Below, piece by piece: positions 9,156 through 17,455 of a stretch of 48,097 nt of DNA. Numbering within the stretch: the stretch's first letter is position 1; each line of letters opens with the position of its first letter. The notes under the pieces are model-generated. The model had not been told where the DNA came from, did not search any database, and saw only the letters and a program-made list of their open reading frames with translations. The position numbers and the translations under genes are program-made. The DNA comes from DATGZX01 sp035296965 (GTDB lineage Bacteria; Planctomycetota; Planctomycetia; Gemmatales; Gemmataceae): assembly GCA_035296965.1 (NCBI GenBank), contig DATGZX010000179.1, forward strand, positions 1 through 48,097. The letters run 5' to 3'.

Positions 9156-9719
9156 ATGGAATCGAGGATCTGGATGGTGTTTGTCGCTTTAGCCGGGCTT
9201 TGCTGGGGCGTGTATGTGCCTCTGATCGCCCAGGGGGGGAAGGAGCTGAAGAGTTCCTATGCCTCTTTCCTGTGCGTGGGAATTGCCTACTTTCTAATCG
9301 CCATCCTCTTCCCGATCGCCATCCTGTGGTACCGAGGCAAGGCGCCGCAGTTTACGGTTTCAGGGACCACACTTGCAATTCTGGCGGGAATCGCGGGCGC
9401 ATTGGGTGCCCTCTGCGTGATTTTCGCAACGTTCGAATTCAAGGGACCGCGGATTTACGTCGCTCCCGTGATCTTTGCCTTAGCCCCTGTCATCAACACA
9501 CTGGTGAGCCTTTTCTGGCATCCGGAGCAATCGCCCTTGCACTTCGGTCTACCCAAGGAAACGCCTCACTGGACGCTTTACGTCGGCATCCTCCTCGCCG
9601 GCCTGGGCGCCGGGCTGGTGCTCTTTTCCAAGGAATATGCCGAGGCAAGCCACGCCAAGTCGGCAAAACCGGCCGCACCTGCGACCGTGGCCACGTCCAC
9701 GGGAGCAACTCATCTGTAA
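9156..9719 (+). CDS. half-size DMT/EamA-like integral membrane protein
   Basis: 187 residues, preceded by a good ribosome site (GGGGAGAAGG, about 3-4 bases before ATG). Hydrophobic segments at about 5-25, 36-60, 70-92, 98-122 and 138-158 suggest five TM helices, then an Ala/Thr-rich polar tail from about 160. The WGVYVPLIAQGG start and GALGALCVIFA / VAPVIFALAPVINTLVSLFW segments resemble one five-helix half of an EamA/DMT metabolite transporter. Full DMT proteins have ten helices and about 300 residues, so this one would have to dimerise or may not be a transporter. Substrate unknown. 120 bp after the ABC permease, so possibly separate. Confidence 0.75.
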   Translation: MESRIWMVFVALAGLCWGVYVPLIAQGGKELKSSYASFLCVGIAYFLIAILFPIAILWYRGKAPQFTVSGTTLAILAGIAGALGALCVIFATFEFKGPRIYVAPVIFALAPVINTLVSLFWHPEQSPLHFGLPKETPHWTLYVGILLAGLGAGLVLFSKEYAEASHAKSAKPAAPATVATSTGATHL

Positions 9720-9742
9720 TTGAGAAGGCGATGCGCCATCCC

Positions 9743-9762
9743 ATAGGTCTTACAGGACCTAT
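9743..9762. terminator. palindromic CCATAGGTC element between convergent genes
   Basis: Hairpin with left arm ATAGGTCT and right arm GGACCTAT (7 pairs plus one wobble, loop TACA), inside the context CCATAGGTC...ACCTATAAG. It lies between the convergent ends of the DMT-like gene (9719) and the PilZ gene (9800), a fit position for a two-way terminator. Similar elements occur near 15864 and 40236. Confidence 0.45.
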
Positions 9763-9799
9763 AAGCCCTATCGCTCGCTTCGCGCCCTAGTCGGATGGC

Positions 9800-10165
9800 C
9801 TAGAGCAAGGTCTGCAGATCTTCCTCGCTGAGAGGATTGGGAAACTCGCAGCCGACGGCCCAACCGCCGTTCGCGTCCTGGCTGGAATAGACCACGCGGG
9901 CTTGCAGCGGGCGCATGAACCCCGAGCTCGGTCGAATAGGCTCGATGTCGACGAGCGCTCCAGCACGGAAAGGGGACCCGACCAGCAGGCGGACGCCGCT
10001 TGCAGAAAGGTCCTGCACTTTTGCCAGGAGCCAAAAGTCATGCGTGTCTGCCGCAGTTTTTTGGCAAAGCGTCGTCAACTTGGTCGAATAACGAACGCTG
10101 GCCCGGCGTTCGGTGGTCAAGGAGGCAGGGTTTTGCGGTGAATCGACGGGATCGATTTCGGACAT
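9800..10165 (-). CDS. PilZ domain protein
   Basis: 121 residues. The start at 10165 (MSEIDPVD) is preferred over 10207 because AAAGAGG sits 5-6 bases before it. The PilZ cyclic-di-GMP motif is present: the RRASVR arginine box in the N-terminal third, followed about 30 residues later by DLSASGVRLLV, matching the D/N-x-S-x-x-G signature. The rest is a short beta-barrel with no extra output domain. Stand-alone PilZ proteins are cytoplasmic c-di-GMP receptors that act through protein partners; the partner is unknown. It ends 80 bp from the convergent DMT-like gene. Confidence 0.85.
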   Translation of the reverse strand: MSEIDPVDSPQNPASLTTERRASVRYSTKLTTLCQKTAADTHDFWLLAKVQDLSASGVRLLVGSPFRAGALVDIEPIRPSSGFMRPLQARVVYSSQDANGGWAVGCEFPNPLSEEDLQTLL

Positions 10166-10303
10166 GACAGCCTCTTTGGTTACCTTTTCGAAGTTTATTC
10201 CATTCATAAGGCTAGGTCACGCCGATAGCCAAGTCAAAAGCGGCAGGAGCGCCCGCGCGCAGATTTTTAGTCATAGGCATGAACAGCTTCGAACAACTCC
10301 CCG

Positions 10304-11209
10304 TCAACCGTTGGTAGCCGCTCGCTGGCCGCCCGGCTGCAATCGTTCGCGAGGCGTTTGCAGCCTTGAACGCAGCAACTCGATCTCGCGGCGCTCGGCA
10401 ATCAGTTGTCTTTCACTTTGCTCGAATTCGCGCCGCAGATGATCTTCCAGTTCATCAAGCTCGGCCAGACGCCGTTTCGACGCTTCCTCGGCCTTTTCGA
10501 GGGCCTGGTAACGCTGTTCCATCTGCGCCTGCCGCTCGATGAATTCCTTCTGTTTTTTCTCCCAGGCTTGTTGGCGCTCTCGAAGTGACGTTTCCAGAAG
10601 AGCGAAGTCGGTGCGTGCGCTCTGGCTGGCTTGTTGGAGCTGGGCTGTGTCGGCACGCAATTGATTGAGGAACGTTTGTTGGGCCTCCACGTCGCGGCGC
10701 GTGCTTTCACTGCTGTCCTGCAGGGCCAACAGCTCCTCCTGGGCCTGGGCGAGCTTCTCTGTCTGCGCCTTGAGCTGTGTTTCATGCTCCGCCAGTTCCC
10801 GGGCGCGCTGCTGCATCGCTTCGGATTGCGACGCCAGGAACTGCATCTCGCGGTTGAGTTCCTGGGCGCGCAAGGCCAGGGCCTCCTCGCTGCGGAAGTG
10901 CTTTGCCAGCAAGGCCTGGTGCTGCTGCTGGATCGTGCCGAATTGGCTGCGTGTGTACTCCTCGAGCTTGCGCTTTTCGTTGGCGAGCCATTCGTGCGCA
11001 GCTTTGACATTTGGCTGTTCGCCCTCGGGAAACGGCGTCGGCGTAAACTCCACCGGCCGGGCCGACTGCTGGGGATGGACCGTCGATATTGTCGCTCCTG
11101 GATAGCTTCGGGGCGCCGGGACGTACGCCGATCCCTCCGTGACGAAGCCGGTGAAGAGCATGTCGATCGATTCCATGAGCGCAGGATGAGGGGAGTTCGC
11201 GGCGGCCAT
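10304..11209 (-). CDS. long coiled-coil protein of unknown function
   Basis: 301 residues. The start at 11209 (MAAANSPHPALMES) has GCGAGG about 6 bases upstream; a longer frame to 11251 lacks support. Residues 1-80 are low-complexity and Pro-rich (PAPRSYPG, FTPTPFPEGEQP); from about 85 to 285 the protein is an almost unbroken heptad-rich coiled coil with high Gln/Glu/Arg/Ala content (for example LRERQQAWEKKQKEFIERQ), ending in a short basic tail. No signal peptide, TM segment or catalytic motif. I do not recognise the family. Such proteins are usually cytoplasmic scaffolds; that is inference. The gene lies 138 bp upstream of the PilZ gene on the same strand, so the two could be co-transcribed. 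Confidence 0.75.
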   Translation of the reverse strand: MAAANSPHPALMESIDMLFTGFVTEGSAYVPAPRSYPGATISTVHPQQSARPVEFTPTPFPEGEQPNVKAAHEWLANEKRKLEEYTRSQFGTIQQQHQALLAKHFRSEEALALRAQELNREMQFLASQSEAMQQRARELAEHETQLKAQTEKLAQAQEELLALQDSSESTRRDVEAQQTFLNQLRADTAQLQQASQSARTDFALLETSLRERQQAWEKKQKEFIERQAQMEQRYQALEKAEEASKRRLAELDELEDHLRREFEQSERQLIAERREIELLRSRLQTPRERLQPGGQRAATNG

Positions 11210-11421
11210 GATTGATTCCTCGCCAGACTTCGCACCGAGATTTGGGGACACAGAAAATGCCCCGGCAAGTATAGCTTACAGTTGCAAATCCGGCATGATC
11301 CGCGTGCGCCTGCCGAGCGAGTGGGTCATCCATGCTGCATGGACAGTTGACGGAGGACGGAGCGCCGCCCATGCCATCCTACTTCGCATGGTCATCTCTA
11401 TCACCGCGCACGATTCCGCGA

Positions 11422-11472
11422 ATACTAGCCCGAAGCGTCAGCGAGGACCTCGCTAACGCTGCGGGCTAGTAT
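11422..11472. repeat. 51-base near-perfect palindromic repeat
   Basis: Bases 11422-11446 pair with 11448-11472 in 23 of 25 positions around a central A (arms begin ATACTAGCCCG and end CGGGCTAGTAT). It lies between the SDR gene end (11495) and the coiled-coil gene start (11209), both minus strand, so it could end SDR transcription. From memory, sequences translating to SPKRQRG from such elements are common in planctomycete intergenic DNA; one frame here does encode SPKRQRGPR. Confidence 0.8.
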
Positions 11473-11494
11473 CAGCAGATTGCCGCCCGGTCAT

Positions 11495-12295
11495 CTAGAC
11501 CGGCGGGAAAGCGTAGCGGAGGATCATGTTGCCGATCCAGCGCACGACGATTTCGTCCAGCCAGAAGAGCGGCCCCATGAACCAGGGCAGGTTGATTTGC
11601 GAGCGCCGTTTGACAATCAGGCGAATGATCTGGTCCACGCATTTCTCCACGGGCCAGATGCGGAAGGGTGGTTCGGGAGGCGTGGTCCAGGCCTTGCCGT
11701 CGGGGCCAAGGACGTTCTGGCGTAGCGGAGTATCGACAAACCCCGGCGCCACAACGCCCACGTGCACGCCGTCGCGCTTCAGCTCGAGGCGCAAACTTTC
11801 GTACAGCCCCCGCACTGCAAATTTGCTGGCACCATAGATGCCATAGGACGGGATACCGCGGAGGCCAGTCAAGCTGCTCAGGGCGACCAGCGATCCGCGG
11901 CTTTGCTTGATGTGGGGTAAAGCAAAGTGCGTGGCATAAAGAGTGCCAAAGAAATTGACGCGCATGACTCGTTCCATTGCTGCCAGATCGGAACCCGCAA
12001 AGTAGGCGCGCATGGACAGGCCGGCCGAGCAAACAAGGATGTCCAGGCGGCCGAAGCGTGCGACCGTTTCGTCGACTGCGCGACGGCAGTCCTCGGTGTT
12101 TGTCACGTCTGTCTCGATGGCTATGCCCTGTGCCCCAAGCCCCTCAGCTGCGCGCACTACGTCGTCCAAGGCGGCCTTCGTGCGCGCGGCAAGGCTCAGT
12201 TTGGCCCCAAAGCCGGCCAGCCGTAGGGCCGTCGCCCGCCCGATTCCGGATGAGCCGCCAGTGATGAGGACGACCTTGCCCCGTAGAGGATGCAT
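11495..12295 (-). CDS. short-chain dehydrogenase/reductase (SDR)
   Basis: 266 residues; the start at 12295 (MHPLRGKVVLITGG) fits the SDR N-terminus exactly, whereas the longer open frame to 12628 only runs antisense to the neighbouring regulator. Classical SDR features are all visible: nucleotide-binding TGGSSGIG near 11-18, NADP-type Arg after the second strand (AARTK), a variant NAG motif (CSAG), the catalytic Ser in ALSSLTG and the active-site YGASK. A C-terminal extension (about 215-266) includes a hydrophobic stretch, WFMGPLFWLDEIVVRWIG, that may dock on the membrane. Substrate unknown. Divergent from the XRE-like gene across 82 bp. Confidence 0.92.
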   Translation of the reverse strand: MHPLRGKVVLITGGSSGIGRATALRLAGFGAKLSLAARTKAALDDVVRAAEGLGAQGIAIETDVTNTEDCRRAVDETVARFGRLDILVCSAGLSMRAYFAGSDLAAMERVMRVNFFGTLYATHFALPHIKQSRGSLVALSSLTGLRGIPSYGIYGASKFAVRGLYESLRLELKRDGVHVGVVAPGFVDTPLRQNVLGPDGKAWTTPPEPPFRIWPVEKCVDQIIRLIVKRRSQINLPWFMGPLFWLDEIVVRWIGNMILRYAFPPV

Positions 12296-12377
12296 AAACA
12301 CTCTCAAAGGCGAAGAGCGATTCTTACTCCACAACGCACCTGTTCTTTCAGGCACGGAGACTGTAGGATCTTCTGGC

Positions 12378-12950
12378 ATGAACGGCCAGATACCTGTCGA
12401 GCCAGCAGGCCTTGCCGCCAAAATTGCGCGCCTGGTCGAGGAGCGCGGCTGGAACCAGGAAGACTTTGTCCGAAACGCAGGGTTGAACCGCCAGACCGTC
12501 CGCCAAATCCTCCAGGAAAACGGCGCTCGCCGGCTGCGCAACGGCACGGTCAGTCGGTGCGCCAAGGCCTTGAGTCTGTCCGTCAACGAATTGCGAAACA
12601 TGCCTCTGGAGCGTCTCTTACAGCGCATCAGCGCTTCCCCCGCCGGCGCCGATGGGGCTCGACGCCTCTACGATCAGGCGACCCAGCCCGAATTGCAAGC
12701 CTGGATCGAGCGCAACCCAGACCGGGCCGACCGGTTGAGCCCGGAGGCCATCGACGAACTCCTTTCCTTGCAGGGCACCGGTGGACCGCTCACCAGCTTC
12801 GGAGTCGAACATTTTGTAGAACTCATGGAGCGAAAGGAACAACTCATCGATAAGGTCCACACGATTGCCGCCACGGAATACCTGGAACTCCTGGAGCAGC
12901 TGGTGACCTTGCTGTACGAAAAGGTACAACCCTATCGGGACCGACAATAA
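12378..12950 (+). CDS. XRE-like helix-turn-helix regulator
   Basis: 190 residues starting at the ATG at 12378 (MNGQIPVEPAG), which has AGGATC about 7 bases upstream. Residues 12-75 form a Cro/C1-type HTH: WNQEDFVRNAGLNRQTVRQIL contains helices 2 and 3, and CAKALSLSVNEL the dimer-side helix. The C-terminal part (about 90-190) is helical and acidic with no known enzyme motif and ends in a coiled-coil-like stretch (ATEYLELLEQLVTLLYEKV). It is probably a DNA-binding repressor or activator; divergent arrangement with the SDR gene suggests that gene, and its own, as targets (inference). Confidence 0.8.
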   Translation: MNGQIPVEPAGLAAKIARLVEERGWNQEDFVRNAGLNRQTVRQILQENGARRLRNGTVSRCAKALSLSVNELRNMPLERLLQRISASPAGADGARRLYDQATQPELQAWIERNPDRADRLSPEAIDELLSLQGTGGPLTSFGVEHFVELMERKEQLIDKVHTIAATEYLELLEQLVTLLYEKVQPYRDRQ

Positions 12951-12999
12951 CCCTGCCGTATTCGCTTTCTGAGCAAGAAGCCGTCGCGGTCACTCTGCC

Positions 13000-14394
13000 A
13001 TGGACACGCCTCCGCTGATCGTCCTCAATGCCGTCGGCCTGACGCCTCGATTGCTGGAGTACGCGCCGCGCCTACGCGCGCTGGCTGGCAAAGGCTGGCT
13101 GCGTCCGTTGCAGGAAGTCTTGCCGGCCGTGACGTGCACGGCCCAGGCCAGCATCCTCACAGGCTGTACGCCGGCCGGGCACGGCATCGTGGGCAATGGC
13201 TGGCTTTGGCGCGACACTGGCGAAGTGCGTTTCTGGCAGCAGTCGAACCGCTTGCTCGACGCAGAACCGATCTACCAGAGCGTCCGGCGGGCCCGGCAAG
13301 AACGCGGGCTGCCGTTTCGTTGTGCCAAGCTCTTCTGGTGGTTCAACCAGGGCGCTGCCGTCGATATCAGCGTGACGCCCAAGCCCTATTACGGAGCAGA
13401 CGGCAACAAGGTCTTTGGCATTTACGGCACTCCTCAGGGTTTGACCGAGCGCTTGGAAGACAAGCTCGGTCCGTTTCCCTTCCATACATTCTGGGGGCCG
13501 CTGGCGGGGCTTCCTTGCACAGAGTGGATTGCACGCTGCGCTGCCCAAGTAGTACGAGATAGTCGGCCCGATCTCACCTTGGTCTATTTGCCCCACCTCG
13601 ATTACGACCCGCAGCGTTTTGGGCCGCAGGGCTGCGACATGCCCCGGCTGGTCAAGGAGCTTGACGATGCGACAGCACCTTTGCTCGACGCAGCTGTAGC
13701 GCTGGGCGCCCGTGTCTGGGTGGTGAGCGAGTATGGCCACGTGCAGGTCCGGCGCGCGGTGCTGCCCAACCGTGTACTGCGGCAGGCGGCGTTGTTGACC
13801 GTCCGGCCAGGGCCCTTCGGAGAGGTGCTCGATACTTTCGCCAGCGAGGCGTTTGCCGTGTGCGATCATCAGCTAGCGCACATATACGTCAATAATCAGG
13901 CGAGCTTGGAACGAGCGCGTGAATTGCTGGCGGAGTCGCCCGGCGTGGCGGGAGTGGTTGCCGGGGCAGACCGAGCAAAGCTAGGCCTGGACCATTCCCG
14001 CTCGGGCGAACTTATCGCCTTGGCCGAGCCGGATGCCTGGTTCGCCTACCCCTTCTGGCTGGACGACCGGCTGGCGCCGGATTACGCCCGCACCGTCGAC
14101 ATCCACCGCAAGCCGGGCTACGACCCGTGTGAACTCTTCTTCGATCCGCAGCTACACTGGGCCCGGGGCCGGGCACTCCTCCGACTCGTGCAGAAGAAGC
14201 TTGGATTCCGCACTCTTTTCGACGTCGTTCCCTTGAACCCGGAGCTGGTCCGCGGCAGCCACGGACTCGCGGCGCAGGAGCCTGCGGACCGCCCGCTGCT
14301 GATCGGCGATGGCCCGCCTCCCGCCACCGCGGTGCTTCCCCTGCCTGCTGTGCACGGGCTGCTGTCAAATGTCTTAATGACCGGCGCGAAGTGA
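13000..14394 (+). CDS. type I phosphodiesterase/nucleotide pyrophosphatase family protein
   Basis: 464 residues of the alkaline-phosphatase superfamily (Pfam Phosphodiest). The N-terminal strand LIVLNAVGLTP takes the place of the usual metal-binding D-G-x-x region, and the nucleophile region VTCTAQASILTGCTPAGHGIVGNGW carries the catalytic Thr and the TG..P..HG signature. LPHLDYDPQRFGP and VVSEYGHV supply the later Asp/His and Glu/His metal-site positions. HRKPGYDPCELFFDP follows near the C-terminus. These enzymes hydrolyse phosphodiester or pyrophosphate bonds with two zinc ions. The usual first Asp (VxIDG) reads N-A here, so metal site 1 may be altered. No signal peptide, so apparently cytoplasmic. 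The start ATG has only a weak ribosome site. Confidence 0.85.
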   Translation: MDTPPLIVLNAVGLTPRLLEYAPRLRALAGKGWLRPLQEVLPAVTCTAQASILTGCTPAGHGIVGNGWLWRDTGEVRFWQQSNRLLDAEPIYQSVRRARQERGLPFRCAKLFWWFNQGAAVDISVTPKPYYGADGNKVFGIYGTPQGLTERLEDKLGPFPFHTFWGPLAGLPCTEWIARCAAQVVRDSRPDLTLVYLPHLDYDPQRFGPQGCDMPRLVKELDDATAPLLDAAVALGARVWVVSEYGHVQVRRAVLPNRVLRQAALLTVRPGPFGEVLDTFASEAFAVCDHQLAHIYVNNQASLERARELLAESPGVAGVVAGADRAKLGLDHSRSGELIALAEPDAWFAYPFWLDDRLAPDYARTVDIHRKPGYDPCELFFDPQLHWARGRALLRLVQKKLGFRTLFDVVPLNPELVRGSHGLAAQEPADRPLLIGDGPPPATAVLPLPAVHGLLSNVLMTGAK

Positions 14395-14487
14395 GGCCCG
14401 GCACGAATTCCTTTTGCCCGCACGATTGCCAAGCATGACCTATACTTACGCCGGATCGCGCCTTGCCATTCCAAATCGGATTCTTGT

Positions 14488-15822
14488 ATGATCGGACGCA
14501 TTTTCCTTGGCAGGTACCAGGCCACAAAGCTGCTCGGTGAAGGCGGTATGGGCCGGGTCTACCTCGCGCGCCAGCTCGACCTTGGCCGGCAGGTCGTCGT
14601 CAAGGTGATGCACGAACACATCGCTTCCGAGCCCAAGTTCTGCGAACGTTTCCAGCGCGAAACACTGCTCATGGCGCGCTTCCAACATCCTTATGTGGTC
14701 ACACTCTACGATGCTTCGCTTAATGACCCCGAGGGAGCCTGCATCATCATGGAGTATATCCGGGGCGCATCGCTGGATGCGCTGCTCCTGAAGAACGGCA
14801 GGTTAAGCGCAGCCCGGGTGGGGCGCTTGCTGGGGCAATTGTGCGAGGCGCTGCAAGCTGCTCACTCCGAAGGCATCATCCATCGCGACCTGAAGCCCGC
14901 CAACTTGATGGTCGTCGATCCGGACACGCCGTACGAAAAGATCAAAGTAATGGATTTTGGCCTGGCCAAGATTCTGGACCAATCCGCTCTGCAGCAGGCG
15001 GCCATCACGAACAGCGAATTTGCGGTCGGCACGCCCGGCTACATGTGCCCCGAGCAGGTGCGTGGCGAAGAAGTCGATCAACGCGGCGACCTCTACAGCG
15101 TCGGCGTCATCCTTTACGAGCTACTGACCGGCAAGCTGCCTTTCGCGGGCCGCTCGTCGATGGATATTCTGCTGGCGCACGCCAATGAGGAACCGCCCCG
15201 CTTCGAGGACATTGGTGCCAGCGATTGGGTCGCTCCCGACATCGAAAACGTCGTCATGGCCTGCTTGGCCAAGGATCCAGCCGACCGGCCGGCGTGCGCT
15301 CGCGACCTTGCCGAACGCTTCGAGATCGCGCTTGACCACGAACAGGTCGTGAAGCTGAAGACCTTGCCCGCGGAGGACCCGCGCGCCGCCGCGCCGGCTC
15401 CCGCACGTGCGTCGGAGTGGTTGGATGACCCCACAGCAGTCGTGCGCGTGCTGGAAGCGTGGATGCCCGAGAAGATCGCGGCTTACAAACTGCACGGCTT
15501 CGTTCAGGACGTGGGCGGCGAAGTGATCGAGAGTATTCCCGGCCGGATTCGCGTGCTTCTGGGCGGACGCGGCAGCCCTTACATGCCGTCGGGCGGGGGG
15601 CCGTTCTCCTGGCTGCGCAGAGGCCGCAGGTTCGACCAGATCGAGATGGACCTGCACTTGCAGCAGGCAGACTCCCAACGCAACAACCTTCTTCAAGTCA
15701 CAGTCGCGATGCGTCCGCCGAATCGAGGCTATTCCCCCGACGACGAATGGCGGGCGCGTTGCGACCAGATCTATTGCGATTTGCGCGGTTACTTGATGGG
15801 GCTGTCGGGCGCGGTGGAGTAG
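14488..15822 (+). CDS. Hanks-type Ser/Thr protein kinase with lineage-type C-terminal domain
   Basis: 444 residues. The kinase domain (about 9-275) has the glycine loop GEGGMG at 17-22, ATP Lys in VVVKVM, catalytic loop HRDLKPAN from 132, DFG at 156-158, VGTPGYMCPEQV activation segment and the DLYSVGVILYELLTG helix, so it should be active. After an Ala/Pro linker (about 290-310), residues 310-444 form a second domain (IPGRIRVLLGGRG, FDQIEMDLHLQQ) with no motif I recognise; I have the impression of similar tails in other planctomycete kinases. There is no TM helix and no PASTA domain, so this is a soluble kinase. It lies 93 bp after the phosphodiesterase. A TATACT at 14441-14446 could be a -10 box. 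Confidence 0.93.
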   Translation: MIGRIFLGRYQATKLLGEGGMGRVYLARQLDLGRQVVVKVMHEHIASEPKFCERFQRETLLMARFQHPYVVTLYDASLNDPEGACIIMEYIRGASLDALLLKNGRLSAARVGRLLGQLCEALQAAHSEGIIHRDLKPANLMVVDPDTPYEKIKVMDFGLAKILDQSALQQAAITNSEFAVGTPGYMCPEQVRGEEVDQRGDLYSVGVILYELLTGKLPFAGRSSMDILLAHANEEPPRFEDIGASDWVAPDIENVVMACLAKDPADRPACARDLAERFEIALDHEQVVKLKTLPAEDPRAAAPAPARASEWLDDPTAVVRVLEAWMPEKIAAYKLHGFVQDVGGEVIESIPGRIRVLLGGRGSPYMPSGGGPFSWLRRGRRFDQIEMDLHLQQADSQRNNLLQVTVAMRPPNRGYSPDDEWRARCDQIYCDLRGYLMGLSGAVE

Positions 15823-15863
15823 CATTTGCCTGGCTTCCCTGCCCAGGCGATATTCAGCCCATA

Positions 15864-15877
15864 GGTCCTATAGGACC
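15864..15877. terminator. perfect palindrome between convergent genes
   Basis: GGTCCTATAGGACC is a perfect 14-base palindrome in the context CCCATA...AATAAGACC, sitting between the convergent kinase (ends 15822) and DUF11 gene (ends 15899). It is the second member of the CCATAGGTC family of the window and probably stops transcription from both sides. Confidence 0.5.
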
Positions 15878-15898
15878 AATAAGACCTAGGATCTTCCT

Positions 15899-17362
15899 TT
15901 AGCGAATCCGCGCCTGGAACGTCACCGCACCGGTCTGCCCCGGCAACAGCGGGCCGCCGACTTCCCAGCGTAAGATCAGCGAGCCCGCCTGGTTCTCCTG
16001 CATCGTGAACACCGCTTGGCGGTCGGATTTGGCGCTGCCCGCGATGTATTCCAATCGGCCGGTCAGGCTGTCGGAGACAACCACGTCGTTGATCGGCTGG
16101 CCGCCCTGGTTGGTGTAGCGGAGTGTGAAGGTGACCACGTCGCCGATGTGGGCTGCTTGCTTGTCAACCGATTTGCACAGGACCAGCGGCCGCTCCGGCG
16201 GTGGAACCTTTTCGGCCAGGGTGCCCACCACGGTCTTCTCTTGGAGATGCCCGGTCACCCGGACCAGGCCTTCGACCTGAACGACGTCCACGAGCCCTTC
16301 CTGGCTCTGGATGCCGCTGGGCCGCTGTCGGCCGGCCAGGGCTTCCAGTTGCACGTTCTGTTTTGCCTCGACGCTCGGCTGCCGAGCCGCTAGCACTTGC
16401 TTGGCAACGACGGTCTGCGTACCGCCGACCGCCAGGGATGAGCCATAACCAATGGGCAAGGTCAGCGTGGACAGGACGGCGAAGCGCGGCACGCAGATGC
16501 AAACGCGATTCGAGATAGCGATGTGTTTGCCGCCGTGGTTATCCGAGTAGACGGCTACCGTGTCCGAAGGATCGAGGCCATTCAGCCGGCCCGCTTTATC
16601 GAGCCCCACGCGCGGGCCGCTGTCGCCGCCATCTTGCAGGCATTCATCGACGTTGCAAGCGGGGCCGGCGATCGGATCGTAGAGGGGAACGCACTTCCAG
16701 GGCGTGTACGGCGGAGCCCCGGGCTGGCCCAGGGTCTTATCGCCCGGCAGCATGAGCGTTCCCCGAACTGCCGCGTGGACGAGTTCCTCGTGATCTACGG
16801 CTCTCGACCCAAGACGCACAATGAGCATGAGCCGGCCTGCGGCGCGCGCCATAGCGATGATATCCTGACCGGGCCGAATCTCGGTTTCCAGGGGCGCCGC
16901 GGGCTGCGTGGCCACGGGAAGGGCACGGTCCGGAGGTTCGAGATAGATGACCTTGGTCAACAGCGCTCCCCTCAAAGCACGCTCCACATCTTCCGCAGAG
17001 AAGTTGACCGGCACGGGGTAATCCATCGAACGCATATTTGGCGGCAGGACCAGGCTTCCACGAACCTCCAGCGTCGGGTACAGAATGACCCCGGGGTGGT
17101 CGGGTAATCTCAGTTCGGCACGGTAGACGTATCCTGGACGCAAGCCGACCGTGACCGGAGCTGGAAACTCCTTGCCTGCGGCTTCACCCTGGTAAAAAGT
17201 CGCCTGTGTCCCGGGCGCACCATCGAAGCGAGCGTATAGAAGCGGCGCCAGATGAGGCGCCGCGGGCACATGAGCATAAGTAGGCGGCGCGATTTGCGCG
17301 CAGGTTCCATAGGGCAAAGTGGCGGCTGTCAGCAGGGCGGCGGCTAGTAGTTTGAGATTCAT
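15899..17362 (-). CDS. secreted DUF11-domain envelope protein
   Basis: 487 residues with a signal peptide (about 1-22, cleavage near TCA-Q). Residues about 70-215 form a module shared with the upstream lipoprotein (GYVYRAELRLPDHP, LYPTLEV, PVNFSAEDVERAL, LMLIVRLGS). A Cys-containing middle (about 230-300, CNVDECLQDGGDSGP and CICVPRF) follows. The C-terminal 105 residues are a DUF11/CARDB-like beta-sandwich (DVVTFTLRYTNQGG, INDVVVSDSLTGRLEY, LLPGQTGAVTFQARIR). DUF11 domains are found in large surface and envelope proteins. Function unknown. It is the second gene of a two-gene unit, separated from the lipoprotein gene by 93 bp that hold a 19-bp hairpin; no purine-rich ribosome site precedes the ATG. 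Confidence 0.85.
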   Translation of the reverse strand: MNLKLLAAALLTAATLPYGTCAQIAPPTYAHVPAAPHLAPLLYARFDGAPGTQATFYQGEAAGKEFPAPVTVGLRPGYVYRAELRLPDHPGVILYPTLEVRGSLVLPPNMRSMDYPVPVNFSAEDVERALRGALLTKVIYLEPPDRALPVATQPAAPLETEIRPGQDIIAMARAAGRLMLIVRLGSRAVDHEELVHAAVRGTLMLPGDKTLGQPGAPPYTPWKCVPLYDPIAGPACNVDECLQDGGDSGPRVGLDKAGRLNGLDPSDTVAVYSDNHGGKHIAISNRVCICVPRFAVLSTLTLPIGYGSSLAVGGTQTVVAKQVLAARQPSVEAKQNVQLEALAGRQRPSGIQSQEGLVDVVQVEGLVRVTGHLQEKTVVGTLAEKVPPPERPLVLCKSVDKQAAHIGDVVTFTLRYTNQGGQPINDVVVSDSLTGRLEYIAGSAKSDRQAVFTMQENQAGSLILRWEVGGPLLPGQTGAVTFQARIR

Positions 17363-17395
17363 GAGGTGGTGAGGGGTGAGGGTAGTCGGATTCCC

Positions 17396-17438
17396 GGCAA
17401 AGGGCGCGTGACGCGGTCTGCGTCACGCGCCCTTTGCC
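17396..17438. terminator. perfect 19-bp hairpin between the paralogous envelope genes
   Basis: GGCAAAGGGCGCGTGACGC (17396-17414) is perfectly complementary to 17420-17438, loop GGTCT. There is no U-tract on either side, so it may act as a partial terminator or mRNA-stabilising hairpin lowering expression of the downstream DUF11 gene relative to the lipoprotein. Confidence 0.7.
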
Positions 17439-17455
17439 AGCTTGTCAGCCGACAG

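Noticed and set aside
12296..12628. N-terminal extension of the SDR
   Set aside because: It runs antisense to the XRE-like gene, while the family start at 12295 matches the first SDR strand.
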